A DNA stretch of 64,000 nucleotides. Source: Thuidium tamariscinum. Lineage: Eukaryota > Streptophyta > Bryopsida > Hypnales > Thuidiaceae. Position numbers and translations under genes: made by a program. The DNA lies in NCBI GenBank assembly GCA_947034885.2, contig OX344749.2, forward strand, positions 48,885,682-48,949,681, written 5' to 3'. Each line of letters starts with the position of its first letter. The first letter of the stretch is position 1. A model generated the notes under the pieces. It saw only the letters and a list, made by a program, of their open reading frames with translations. It searched no databases and was not told where the DNA came from. Positions 39,501 to 52,099 of this stretch are shown here, piece after piece.

Positions 39501-39626
39501 TTGAGTGCGTTCCTTCACGCTCTGCGTCTTCACTGGGTGGAGTTTCAGAACAAGTTTTACCAAGGAGATGGTTACAAGTTCCATCCCTTCGCGTTCAAGA
39601 CTCTGACCGAGGAGGACGACGTGTAG
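33600..39626 (+). CDS. VHA-a: V-type H+-ATPase subunit a, right copy
   Basis: Same 821-residue protein as the left copy. Exons: 33600-33722, 33888-33932, 34103-34333, 34598-34717, 34886-35059, 35399-35536, 35895-36002, 36162-36269, 36384-36532, 36685-36838, 37024-37199, 37380-37589, 37874-38057, 38212-38295, 38736-38929, 39097-39156, 39419-39626. Exons 2-8 are in phase 0, and every junction is GT-AG. The longest intron (38296-38735, 440 bp) precedes exon 15, whose start was set by family alignment ([13 protein letters not shown]). Landmarks are [15 protein letters not shown] (exon 2), [14 protein letters not shown] (exon 8), [13 protein letters not shown] (exon 10), [16 protein letters not shown] (exon 11), [12 protein letters not shown] (exon 13), the conserved arginine R728 at 38913-38915, and [17 protein letters not shown] (exon 17). 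The ATG at 33600 (AAGATGG) was chosen; a second in-frame ATG at 33609 also has good context. Intact by every test made here. Confidence 0.97.
39252..39362 (+). other. possible multibranched RNA fold in intron 16, right copy
   Basis: Closing stem GGACTCC (39252-39258) with GGAGTCC (39356-39362), then GCATC (39260-39264) with GATGC (39343-39347). Inside are three consecutive hairpins between 39276 and 39332. It lies in the intron between exons 16 and 17 and may be chance pairing in a GC-rich intron. Confidence 0.35.
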
Positions 39627-40183
39627 TCTGTATGTAGGGCATACGATTAGATTTATTGTTTCTTTTCTTTCAGTTGATTAGTCTTCCAATTGTATCTATC
39701 GATTCACAATAATGTGCTTCCGTTGAGATTCTTCCGATCGAGTTTGTCGGTTCCTTGGATGGGCGTTGTGCGGTGTTGGGAACCTGGTTCCGAGGATGCT
39801 TTGGTCCAAGCCGAGGCGGATGTGTCTTTGGGCCTTGTTTGGGACTCCGTCTGTCGATTCCGAGTGCGGTCCATTTGCATCTTCTGAGACCATGCCTTGA
39901 ATTGGAAGAATGTTGAAAGAAGGATGAAATTCGATGGTTCGTTGGAAGATTATGTGTACACGATTGTGTGCGGAATGTCCTTTAAGTGCAGGTTTGGAAT
40001 CCTGTTCCCGTGATGTCGAAACGATTGTGCTCACTGAGTTCTACCGAGTTATGGAATCGATCAGGGTGAACTGTGATCAGTTTGTTCCTTCCGATTCGAA
40101 AGTAGAGATGGATATATATTTCCAATGTGAGTTGAGTACTGACTTGTTTGAGATGTTTCGTTGTCGCTCAGTCTCGGTGCTGA
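39627..40183 (+). other. 3' untranslated and downstream region of the right V-ATPase gene
   Basis: After the TAG at 39624-39626 the gene-like composition continues for about 560 bp to the arm boundary. It is shared exactly with the left copy (17695-18251), so probable termination signals are common to both. An AATAAT word at 39708 could serve as a weak poly-A signal. Confidence 0.5.
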
Positions 40184-43100
40184 CGCTGGTTTCTGCCACT
40201 ATGGTATCCCCACTGGGTAAATGCGTGGAGCTTTTTGGTGTTCATGTTTTTGTTCTGATGTTGGAGGTTCTAACTCTTTGAATGCGGCCTGTAAGTTGAC
40301 GAGGCTCTGAAATTGAGCAGTCCCTGAAAACGTCGTTTAGGAGGGTTTTCTTACTGTTTTCTTTGCTGTATCATTGTACAAGTAATGTTTATTGGCTCTG
40401 GACAGAGTGCATGGCATCGACCATGATGGTGGGTTTTGGATTTTTGTTTCCAAATCTTATCTATAACCCTATTCTCACTACAACACAATGACATAGACAA
40501 AGGTTTGCTTGCATGGGGACCCTTGTTTGGTGGATGGGGAAGGCCCTTTGGACCAACGTTCACAAAATTGGCTAAATTTCACTCCATTGCTACTGAAAAT
40601 TTTCAGTAGCTAAATCTCTATAGGAAAAAATCCTTGAAAATATTAAATTTTAGTGAGGATTCCAACAACTAATAGAATTTGATAGCCAATTTGTTACTTA
40701 CTCTACATTGGAATTAGCATCCTTGTTGTTAGTTATTGGTATTAGTACCCCCCATTATCCTTTACAATTTGTAAAATCCTTTCTTTTCTAATTTTGTCAA
40801 TGCCACTTTCTTTCAAGATAGCCAAAGTTGATGCTTGTTGATCTCAAAGGTAGCAAATTGCACTAAATTCCCTAAATTAGGTAGCATATTACACTAAATT
40901 CTATAAACTAGTTTTGGGATCACTGTTTAGGACCTAGGTGGCCAAGGAGTGTTGCCTAAGCAAACTTCATTGAGTTCACTATTTATTTTATTTTAATAAT
41001 TTTATTTAATTTTCCTCTATTTAATATTTTAGTATTTTAGTATTTTACAGCAATGAAACTAATATTATTGTTTACCTAAGATAGAGCCTAATGGTCACAC
41101 TGTTCTTGTTACAATAATTGAAATGCTTTTAATGACCATTGTGCTTTATTTATAGAAATTTTTACCTATTTACACAATCATCCAAAAAGTATGTAACAAT
41201 GAGAGTTACTTAAGATAAATGCATATTTCTTTCTAAGAAGTTAACTAAAAATTCTTATCAAGTACAAGGAATTTGGCTTTCCCCCAAATGTGATGAGCTT
41301 GTAGAGTCTAGCTTTCTAGACTTCCTACCTTACTTCTTAAGGACCTAAGATTTATATCAAGGTACTTAAAGAAGAAATTTCACCTTAAATAATGTTTATT
41401 ATAGTTTCAAAAATTGTTTATATTTTACTTTTTTCTAGTGTATTGGGCCCAATGTTTTTTCTAGTGACTCAAATTGTAGCTTCTCTAATTTGAAGTAGTT
41501 GTGCAATTTGAAGTTGTTGAACGCCAAGTTGACTTTAGGTGTATTGAATCTTGATAGCACCAAATATCCCTAGTAAATATCAAGTAGTGTAACAAATGGT
41601 CAAGTACATTTGAGAGATTTTGAAGATATATAAATATGGAATAAGCGATTTCTTAATTGAGAATCTGTATGGTTATAAGAAATATGAATTAAAGAATGCC
41701 AATTTTTAAAAATACAATTCAAAGAATCATGAAGAAATTTCAAATCTATTGTCTGACCTCCCAAATATTTAAAATCTAAAGTACTTTTTTGAAGTATAGA
41801 TCCCTTTACCACATACAAGAATAAAATAGGACGAATTGAGGTCTATGTGGGCATTGTCACATCTGCTCTTCATTGTAATGTATAGAAAGCTACATCATGG
41901 TAAAAGCATGACGTTATTCACCTTTACCTAGACACAGGGGCTCTCTGGTGTATAGTATGTGAAAATAACACTTAGAAGGTTGGAATGACCTACAATACTC
42001 ATTGAGCTTAGACACCCAATTGTAAGTCCATGTATAATTGAGTTTGGAACATTGGTGACTTTAGCATGGGAGAACTATAAAGGCAACCTAATGATAATCA
42101 AAATGGTCATTTTTTTAATCCACTTGGTAGTTGATCATTTCAAGCTTTGTCCTTATTTACATCAATGCTACATATGAAGGCATATATCCTTGTTAAAAAC
42201 TTTGATTGCTACTTATTATATATTTAGTAGTTTGCAAAAATCTCAAAATGGACTCTTTAGTCCTTTAGAGGTTAAGGTGTACCAAAAATCAACACTAGTT
42301 TTTCAAAAACTCTTAAGTTTTAATAGTGTCTATGTTCTATAATCAACATCAAGATTTTAGTATCACTTTTTGGTCCTAATGTGGGTGAAGCATCTTCAAC
42401 AATAATGATTATTGGTAGACATATCAAATTGCATAAGTTTTGGATAAGCATTGTTTTTGAGTGGTTTCACAACTATACCATTGAACTTTTATTGTTGCTC
42501 TAGAATTGCATTAGGAAAATTATGAACCCAAGGAGTGCCCCCGAGTTTTGGTAGTGCAAGCCTAATTCAAGTGGCCTAGATTGCCCTATAGTCTTGTCCT
42601 TCAACTTGACTTGAAACATCAATATCTTATGTGATGTACATATTTGCTAGGACATGTCAATCCAAAAAAAATATTGGGGAAAAGATACAATGCATACTTC
42701 ACAAGTTATAAAATATTTAATCATGCTTCAAATTTCTCTTGTTGTACACAATGCATAGGCTCTTCAATTAAATACAAGCTAGCATGGTACCACAAGTCAC
42801 TTTCATGATGAAGTAGAGCAACTCTTGGCCAATGGGAGTAGAGTTTCATGTTCCAAGCCATCATGATTGTTAGCATTCATCTTGAGCGGAAATAGGGGAA
42901 TTGTCTTGGTCAATAAATATTGAAGTACAATTAAAACAATTAATTGGGGTCTTGAGATTTCATTTTAAGGGGAACTCTTTGGGTTCATAATTTTCCTAAT
43001 GAAAATTTATTTTTGAATTTCTAGAGTCAGATTGCTCTTGCCAAGATCCATGATACTTTAGCTTCTATGTAAATAGGAGAAACTACATTTTAAAGAATAG

Positions 43101-44114
43101 CTTTGCCATGTTGTCAAACTAAAAAGTACCAAAAAATTAATTTTGTTATTGAAAATAGATTTTTCATCAAATATCCATTTTCCGTCTTTATTATGAGCTT
43201 GTCCATAAGATATTGTTAGCCAACAATTGCCATTCTCCTCTTCTAAGTATTGCACAATTGCATCTTAGAATATCAAAAGTTTTTTTGTTTTTTTTTCTTC
43301 TGCAATTTGGGGTTCAAACATCCCAAATTGTTCCTATACCTAGTCCTAACAAGTAGACTTTCATTATAAGTATTCCCTAAAGTGTCATCAAACCATTACC
43401 ATATGTAATTGTAATTGGTTGATTGCTAATTTTTCTAAATTTCAATTTTAGAACCAAGCTATGTGACAATTTCAATGGCCGCCTAAGGAATTCCACTTTG
43501 AAAATTTATAGAAATTACATGTTCAATCCAAAAACTCTAATTTTTTTTTGAAAATTCATGATTTTTAATTTCCTATCACTACAAAATAACAAAACTAATT
43601 TCTTTTCAAAAAAAAATACTTCAGTCCAACTATGCTAAATTGCTAATTTTGAGGGTTTTAGTTGTTTTCACCTTTCATGCAAGTTACTCTAAGCACAAGC
43701 CAAACCTCTTTAAAAAAGCCTACAATAGTGGGGTCACAAAAGAATTGCTTCTCTATATCTTTAAGTCAAGCTCTTTCTTTGTTTAATTTGTTTGTTATTG
43801 TGAGATCTCTTGAACCATGCCTCCCCAAGTTGTGTTCTTGGTATTGTCACAAAGCCCTCTACAAGGAGGGGTGCACATGCTTTATTTTGTGGCATTTACA
43901 CCTATAGAGTGAAAGTTATGGACTTTGAGTGATTTTTTATTTTTTTTAAATGAAAAATTACTTTTATTTTTATTTTGACTGTGGCAACGGCATAGAGCAC
44001 AGTTCTGCAGTCTTTCCTGAAGAAACACTGCAAGGAAATTATTATAACACTAGTCACTCAGTTTGTTGAGTTCCCAAATGGGGCCACAAATGCAAAGATA
44101 AGGAACTCCCTATT

Positions 44115-44441
44115 CTATAATGAAAAAGAAATAAAAGATTTTGAAAAGCAACGAACTGAAAGCTTTACATTTGTCACACAATTGTTGGAGTCACGTTTAT
44201 TCCTCACTTCATGCAGCGTGTATGATTTGATATCCCATAATTCCAAAGATTCTGCATGATCCCCCGCTTCAAATGAACGTGGCCTGTACATTTTAGGGGT
44301 CCATTCTACATCCCATAGGAATTCAGCATAAAAAACTGATTTTGTCGTTATTTCCGAGGCAAGGTTCTCTCGGCTTGAGATTTTGCTTGTTAGATTACCG
44401 ATGTACTCATTGGAACATTCTTTGATACACCGATCATGCAC
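44115..44441 (-). other. unrecognised 108-codon reading frame
   Basis: The frame has richer base composition and a more protein-like residue mix than the surrounding DNA, with a stretch of mixed charged and aromatic residues (FLWDVEWTPKMYRPRSF). No family is recognised, no splice partners were found and there is no neighbouring gene structure. It may be an old exon fragment or chance. Confidence 0.2.
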
Positions 44442-45767
44442 GATTCTTTGCTATTTCAAGAATATACGGCCTAAGCCACTATTGATTTGCGTTTTCATAA
44501 GGCAACTTGATAGCTAGAACACCCAAACTCGACAAACTTGACAAATTCCACATTTTGTGGAGAGGTACGTTATTCTTTGAACAATGCCTTTTTGTTAAAA
44601 CGGCCTTTGAAAAAGTTAGAAAGGAGTATCGTGAAAGATTAGGTACTCTAAAGCTCCTTGTTGTGAGAGTTGTTTGCTTAGTGGCAAATTAAATATGTCG
44701 TCTCATGATTAGTTTTATTTGGATTCTTTTGACTGAATGTCTACTCAAATGACAATATATGTTGTGGCTTTCAAAGTTGTTGAAGTCACAAACTTTCCAC
44801 AAAATCTTGGGATGGCATCTTTTTTTTTTTTAATCATAAGTACACAAGTTGTTTTTCATGTTTTATATGTTGAAGTTATGTTTATGGAAGTAATTAGCTT
44901 CATCACTTTTTGTTTTGCTAAAAATAAATGAAATAAACAACCTTCGTCATAATTTTCAAGGCTCTTAAAGTAGTCCTACCTTTAGTGATCCTAAAATTAG
45001 ATGCTTTATTCCTCTACAAGCAAAATCATGGTTGAATATAACTGGTTATACAAAACAACTCCTACATATTACAAGAGTCACAATTGAAGAAGCTGTCTTG
45101 ATTTTGTTCTCAAAACTCAAGGAAAGTCTAGACATGGAAGGTCTTGATTTGACTCCTTACATAAATCTTTCCCAAATTCACATAATGCCTAAAGCAACTT
45201 AGTTAATGATTTTAGGCCCAAAATTGCTTCAAAATATTCAAATCCAAAGCAAGGCAAAAATATTTAACTTATTTACTCATTAATAAATCCAACCATAAAA
45301 TCCCTTAGTTAACTTGTCAAAGTATACCTTCCTAAATTTTTTGAATAAGGAACCTTACCAATTGCAGGATTATGATGCTTGGATTTTTAAATAAATACAT
45401 TTTTACACAAAAATTTGTAAATAATACAATTATTTCTCTCCATAATATATTGAAGAAATAAACAAGAAATATGTATAAAAGAAATTCTTAAATTTTTCAT
45501 TTTTATGCTTGAACAAAATTATAAATAGAAAAAATAGAGAATCATTAGGGAAGATTTGAGGCTTTGGAAGACTACAAGTTCTCCAATGCTAGGAACAAGG
45601 GTTGCTATTATATAAATCCAAGAGTGTGAGCCTTTAAGCCTAGAAGACTATATACACCAATGGTATACATGTCTATATTACAGAAAATTTCTATAATTAT
45701 AATGCAACTATGTTATAGATACCTATATTATAGATGTTTATGATATAAGCACCTTCAATGGTTATAG

Positions 45768-45770
<3 letters not shown>

Positions 45771-45808
<38 letters not shown>
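45771..45808. repeat. (TA)n microsatellite
   Basis: About 19 uninterrupted TA units. Confidence 0.95.
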
Positions 45809-45810
<2 letters not shown>

Positions 45811-46079
45811 TTCAAGGCTAATATACTTAAATTTTTATGCTCACATACTAGCATTGTTGTACTAAGAATATTGTAGGAATACTAGGAACACTACCACATT
45901 AGCAACCTAATATGGTAAAAAATTTGCCATGTTAGATAATATTAATGAACTAGTTATTTTAATTAATTATTGAATGATTTTAAAAAAAAATTATTTTTTT
46001 ACTTTCTAATACATTTTGAAATTTTTCTTTAAAAATTTTTTAATTAAATTTTTTCTTAAATTCAAAAATTTAGGCCAAT

Positions 46080-46140
46080 AGTGGTTGGTTTGGAGCATTG
46101 GGAATAGTTTCAAGGAACAATCTTGAAACAATCTTTTAGA
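46080..46140 (+). repeat. dispersed repeat, member 3 (end fragment)
   Basis: Shares the ending GGGAATAGTTTCAAG ... CTTGAAACAATCTTTTA with the repeat at 575-800. Only the end is recognisable. Confidence 0.3.
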
Positions 46141-46244
46141 GACCAAAAACTCCTCTAATAGATTTAAACTCTACAAGATTGAGGCACTAAAGAAAATGTG
46201 AGGCTAGTACATGACCACTCTAAAGTGACAAGCAAAGTCATTAA

Positions 46245-47168
46245 CCCATAAAGGACTAAAGTGTTTTTTTTGGTAACATAACTATTTGGGGCACGTATGT
46301 GTGACTAGAGATTTCCATGTTTGGGACCAAAATTTAATAGAAAGTGTAAATGAGGAATATCCTTAAAAGTCCAACAGTTTTTGTGACCTTTGACTTTATG
46401 GTTAAAAAGTTATTGCACAATATGTTGTTTAATTCTCAACTTGGGCAATTCGGGTAGATAAAAGAAAATCACTTTTTGAAACAAAAATTTGAAATTGGTT
46501 TTATAGATTTATATGTACGTAGAAAGCTTTGAATCTTTCCATTTGGACCAATGAATTAAGAGTTATGAAGAATTTTAGTTTGTGGATAGTTATAGATTCT
46601 CTATTCTAAAATAAACTTTGAAGTCCTTTATTTTATTTAATTTTAAATATTTTTGGAAAATAAAATAAAGATATTGAGTGCAGATTGTTTATTACAAGAT
46701 TTGAACCATTGGGATTGGCAAGTTTCAATTTCACAAATAAATTCTTAACAATTTAATATTTTGAATCATTCTCTACTTCTTTTTACTTACTATTTTTTTC
46801 CTATATGTTATACAATTCCAAATGATTTGAAAATTTTCAAACATGTAGCCAGTTTGCCTTGAAAAATGAATCCAAAAAAGCACTACCATTTTGGACTTTT
46901 TTTCATGCAAATGTGAGCTTATAAAGTGCAGCTGTCTAGTTTTTTGTAGGGCCAAAAAAAGGATTTTGGTCAATTCAAATGTTCATATCTTGTAGTCCAC
47001 AAGGTAGAAAATTTTGAAATTTTTTCCTCATCTTCTCAAACTAAAAAACTATAAGATCCTATAGTTACATGTATCTAAAAACAATATTTTTCAAATATTT
47101 GATACTTATGTTAGAAATGGTAGTTTTGGAGTTTTTTTGGTGAAAACACAATGAGAGAACTTTAGGGG
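46245..47168 (-). mobile_element. TTAA-flanked MITE, second near-full copy
   Basis: A 924-bp element in inverted orientation relative to the copy at 14817-15742. It begins CCCATAAAGG, ends CTTTAGGGG, and is flanked by TTAA at 46241-46244 and 47169-47172. The interior aligns along its full length with the nested copy at high but not perfect identity. It carries no coding frame of note. Confidence 0.75.
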
Positions 47169-47991
47169 TTAAAAAAGGAGTAGGGAGCCTTTTGAACATA
47201 TTGAAAATATGTGGTCAAATGACGTGAGTTTTGCAATGGCTATTAGACCACTTTAAACCAAGTAAATAGAGGGCAATAGAACAAAGTACAAGGCATTTGA
47301 ACACAAAATTTTCAATTGAAAAATTCAACCAATGAAGTATTTGGCTTTTGTGTCACATACTTAATTTTATGTCACATTCTCAATTGTGTCACTAAGACAA
47401 TCTTGTGTAATAGAAGGAGAGGAGAGAAGCTCTTTATACAAGTGGGGTAGTGGTAGGTAAACAAATCATGTGGGACATTTGAATTAGGACTAAAAGGAGC
47501 TCCAACACTTGTGGTTAAATGAAAACACAAGAATTGTGGTAAAAATCAAGTTTTAGACCTCATTTAAGCATAGTAGAATATCTTTTTTCAAAAACCTTCA
47601 AACTAAGAAAAGTTGTTCAATCAAGATGAGTTTGATCTTCAAGAATTCATTTGAGATTTCAAGACTTCACATAAAAGTTATGGACAAATTTTAGAGGGGT
47701 GTTTGAAATTGTCCCAAGAAATGTCCTTTCCACTACCTCCCCTTTGAAATTTTTCCATAACTCTTTGAATAGAGCTTCAAAATCTCAAACATATTTTTAG
47801 AGGTAAAATTCAATTTGGTTCTCCAACTTCTTATAGTTCAATTTTTTTTTGAAGAAAGCTATTATACTTTGCCTTAATGATGTCTAAAATTAGACTTTGA
47901 GCACAATTCCTACATTTTTACTTACATTTCAAGTTCTTCAAAATTTTGAATCAGTATTTTACCATTGTTGAAACATGACAAATGCAAACTA

Positions 47992-48795
47992 GGGTCATTG
48001 CAAGAAAAACCTGTCCTATTTTATGTTACAATTGAAACCACTTTCTCCTTTTGTACTCTAACTTTTGAATCCAAAAACTTTCCACCTTGAAATTTTTATT
48101 GGAGATACTAACTTCATGCTTAAGGGTTCCATATTTTTTTTAAATTTTGTAAAAAACTTTTTGTATTCTAATTTTGTCCACTCGTCACACATTAGATGAA
48201 CAAGGATTCACTACATTTGTAGTAATCAAAATGAATGCTTTGAGTTGATATTTTGGTGGTGTGTTCCTCTACCTAATAATCTAATGAATATGGTTTGGAA
48301 TCCAATTTTTAGTTATTTTTGTATGATGTATATACTACATAATATAGCTCAATGGCGCACACATTTATAAATTCTAAAAATATTGTAACTCTGATTTTTT
48401 TGGATGAAAGTGATGATAAGGAGATTTGAAAAAATGGCCATAATTAAAAATAAATAAATAAATCACTTTTCATTTTTTATGAATTAAAATTGGATTACTA
48501 TATTTTCTGAAAAAAACTGCAGTCTTCTGCTCCTAAGTACTCCTACGTAGACATAGTACTCCCATATTTGACTTTAATCCTATATTCGCCTACTTGTCAA
48601 ACTTTTTAAATGATACAATATGTAAGATAATGTCATTCAATGGCCACAATAACTCTTGACTCCAGTACATATGTCAAAAGCATAGTCCATTGGCAGTTTG
48701 CTGATAGTACTCGTAGTACAGGTAGTACTATGTAGCAAAAATGCAGTCCCCAATAAAAGGCTACAAAAAGTGGCAAGTGTTTCTTGCAGCCACCC
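47992..48795 (-). mobile_element. non-autonomous TIR transposon (family 1, copy B)
   Basis: Ends are GGGTCATTGCAAGAAAAACC and TGTTTCTTGCAGCCACCC. It is an 804-bp inverted relative of copy A (14593-16338) without the nested MITE, and so preserves the empty insertion site near 48580. No clear target duplication is left. Confidence 0.7.
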
Positions 48796-48839
48796 ATTAA
48801 CCACACAAGATTGTCTCAACAATGTTACAAATTATTTTG

Positions 48840-48981
48840 AATCAATGTTGTCAATCAATGTTGTCAATCAAAGGTATTGTTTCAATAATTCCATAGGAAT
48901 ATTGAATCAACAATTATTCAAAGGTATTCTTTCAACATTTTCAATACAGTGGTGTAAAATATTGAATCAACAATTATTCAT
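48840..48981 (+). repeat. short tandem-like repeats
   Basis: The word CAATGTTGTCAAT is repeated at 48842-48866, and ATATTGAATCAACAATTATTCA occurs at about 48899 and 48958. Confidence 0.7.
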
Positions 48982-50951
48982 GTTTGAATTCTTTGAAATC
49001 ATCTTCTATAAAGGTTTCTCAAGACTTATAAAAAAAGTAGTCCCTTCATTGTGTGCTTATAAATGCTTCTTCTATTTAAATTCATTAATGGTCTCAAGTT
49101 GAAATGTTTCAATCTTAATTCAAGAATGTGGTAAAATTTTAATTATTTATAGCTAAATTGCTCTCAAGTTTTGTAATAGAGTGCTCTTTGGAGATTGAAT
49201 GGGAGAATGACACCCCTCAGTTACAATTCGTTGTCGTGATATAAATGCATACACTGTTTAAAATGTTTACATATTTTATATTAATTTCCAAATAGATTTT
49301 ATAATTCAAGTTTTAGAATCTATATTTAGGTTAGAAGTTCAACACTAAATTATTGAACTAGAGGGTCATAAGATCTAGAGTCTTAGGGCTCTTCTTTGAC
49401 TTTAGTTTTTACCTCCATTTAGTTTGGTTGAAGTTTAATATCTATTTCTAATTTTATATTCTATTTATATATTTAAAAGTTAAGGTTAGGAGTTAGAGAT
49501 AGTTTATCTTCTAGTTTGGCCATTGAGTTTCATTGGCTTTGAAGAGTGAACTTGAACTTATGTTCTTATTCTTTTTCATTGGCCAATAGGTGTTTGGAGG
49601 TTCATTTAGGCATCTGCCATTTAACTTAAGGTTACATATGATTGATAGGCATCTTCTTTTTTCTTATTTGTGTGAAGTTTGGTGAGTAATTAGAAGTTGT
49701 ATTGGTGTGGAGAGCTAGTATTTTGATGTGTATTAGAGAAGAGAAGCCAAATCTTTCAGTGGCCATATTTTATGTATGAAAAAGAATTTTCATATGAAAT
49801 TTTGAGAGTTTATTTATTTTGTTCTTGTGCTTTTAAAAAAACTTTTTATGATCAATTTGAAATTGTGAGTAAAAATATATAGGTGATTGTATGAAGGAAA
49901 GTCTACTACCACCAAACAAAGAGGAGTAGAGATTCCACTACTCATAATTGTTTGTAAAACTCACTTTTCTTCTTGAAATTTTGAGGTCTTATAGAAGAAT
50001 TTTGTAGCTTTTCTTAAACATATGATTCATATCATTTGAATCTTTAAATAGGGAGTTACGAGAGTTTGAAAAGAGAAAAGTTTGTTGTCTTCCTTGTTGG
50101 AAATCAAAACCTTAATAGGCATTAGAGTTTGTTGGAGAGATCTTTTCAAATGAAAATTTGATAGACTGTGTGAGATTGGCAGGTGAATACACTTTGTATG
50201 TTCAATTTTCTTTGAAAGTTTTGTTTATATGTTGTTTAGGAAAGACGATCCAATTTGGATTTTTGGATTTATGGATTTTGTCTCAGTACCTTCCCCTATG
50301 GAGGACTTGTTGTTGGTATTCACCAGTGTTGTCCCATTTTGTGTTTGTGGTTAGGCGCATTCAATTTTTTAGTTGTTTTGTGGTGGTAAGGTTGGGTTGA
50401 TGGCCAGCGAGACCATTGAGTGTGCACCAAGTGGAAGGTTCTTGTTTCCCCTCATAGTGAGATAGGGTTAATTGCCAACAAACTACAAGGTTTTTGGTGG
50501 TGTTACAAGTGCAAGTATAGGTTGCCCTTACCTTGTAGATAGTTGTAGATATCCATGTAATCATCAAAACTACTTGGAGGTGTTTACATTTGAAACTTTG
50601 GGCTCGCGGTAGATACCAATGAGGCTTTTTAGTCTAATCAACGTTGGATACTACTACCTAGGAGGCCTCGGGTTTTGAATGTAGACGTGGATTGAGTGTT
50701 TAGATAGGATATATTGTGTATGTTCTTGAAGAGACTATTAGTCTCAAAATTTGAAAAAAAATTATTATTTATAAATTTATACAAATATCATCAAGCTTAG
50801 TCGTAGCTAGGAACCCAGTGTTTTCGTACAACAAAACTCTCTAACTTTGACACCGTATCTTTCAATTGATGTTGATGTTCTATATGAAAGTGACATTGGG
50901 ATTTTCAAAATGTTGGTGGATATCTTATGCCAATTGTTCAACCCTCATATA
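48982..50951. other. AT-rich intergenic DNA
   Basis: No gene or recognised repeat. The part 50200-50700 is a little GC-richer but shows no domain. Confidence 0.5.
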
Positions 50952-51680
50952 GGGATGATTGCAAGAAACACTTGTCATTTTTTTTGTCCCCTTAACCTTT
51001 AGGAGGTAGTTTTTTGCTCATAACTTTTGCATATTTTGTTTATTTGACTTGAAACTTGAAGTGAAGGTGCCTACAAAAGTTTTACACTTTGTGTAATTTT
51101 TTCAACTTAAAAAAAACTAATTTACTATTTTTAAATTGCCCCCGATTGGGTGTCTACTTTGGCCATTTTGGAGGTTTTTAGTCCTATTTTTGACCCCAAA
51201 ATGCAAATTTTGAGCTGAAAATTGGCATGCAAGGACCTCACCTAAAGTTACACAAGACCATGAAGAGATTTTTTGAAAATACTATACTGTTCAACCTCCA
51301 CATGTCGTCAAAGTGGATGACTTTGCGCAAGTGTAGAGAATAGAATTAATTTTTTCCAAAGACGAAATTTGTTGGAAAAGAAAGACCTTTACTTGGAAAA
51401 AAAATTGATTTTTCATTTTTATTTTTTGAATTTTTTACTATTTTAATCAAATTAGTGAAAAAAGAGCTATTTTCATTGTATTTTCCATTGTCTATAACAT
51501 TTAGAGAAAAATTTTCTTAGGTCCGAATTTCAAGAGACATAATATTCTCATTGCTCTTTAAATTATACATATTTTTTTCAATTTAAAAAAAGTTTATTTC
51601 AAAGGGTCATAAGACTCACAGGACTCATTGATTTTGAGCCATTTTGAGCCAAAACCGGTAAGTATTTCTTGCAATGACCC
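50952..51680 (+). mobile_element. non-autonomous TIR transposon (family 1, copy C)
   Basis: Ends are GGGATGATTGCAAGAAACAC and GTATTTCTTGCAATGACCC; length 729 bp. It is flanked by ATA on both sides. The interior differs from copies A and B, so it is a subfamily sharing mainly the ends. Confidence 0.65.
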
Positions 51681-52099
51681 ATAGTGCAAGCATTTGATGA
51701 TAGATTAATGGTGATAAAAGAAACTTGTCGATTTTCAAATTTTCAATTACCTGAAAATACAAAAGGAGGCTATTTCTTCTCTAAAGCTAATTATCTTGGG
51801 TTCAAACACTAGCCATGTTGTCATGCAAGTACTTATTTTTTGTTTACTATGTTTGTATGAAGATGGTATTGTATAATAATAACCTTTTTTGTTTAGTGGG
51901 ATATCAAAGCATGTGAAAGCTCTTATCATATAGAGGATACCTTGCAAGAAAATAACTTTTTATAAGAACTTTAAGCCAAAATAAAAGCAATTCACAAGGT
52001 CCTCGGAAGTCTATGGAATAGCCCTCCAGAGGCTTGCAATTTTCTCTAATATCACATTTTGGAAACAAATCATGAAGAACTAAAACTTTTCAGGACAAT

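Larger units (their letters stand above)
33418..40183 (+). repeat. right arm of the 6766-bp inverted repeat
   Basis: Mirror of 17695-24460 (coordinate sum 57878). At its outer end the two copies split at 40184, where the right reads CGCTGGTTTCTGCC and the left, reversed, AGCTGATTACTGCC. Diverged similarity thus carries on for at least 35 bp past the boundary. Confidence 0.95.
40184..46240. other. AT-rich intergenic DNA
   Basis: No recognisable gene. The first 200 bp keep the composition of the neighbouring gene end. One frame at 44115-44441 is slightly GC-richer and is listed separately. The rest shows only simple A/T-rich runs. Confidence 0.55.

Noticed and set aside
14593-48795. Inverted transposon copies A and B, and the two MITEs, as outer parts of the same palindrome as the V-ATPase arms
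   Set aside because: Their mirror centres (about 31.0 and 31.7 kb) differ from that of the arms (28.94 kb). Copy B lacks the nested MITE, and other copies of both families lie elsewhere in the window. Independent insertions are simpler.
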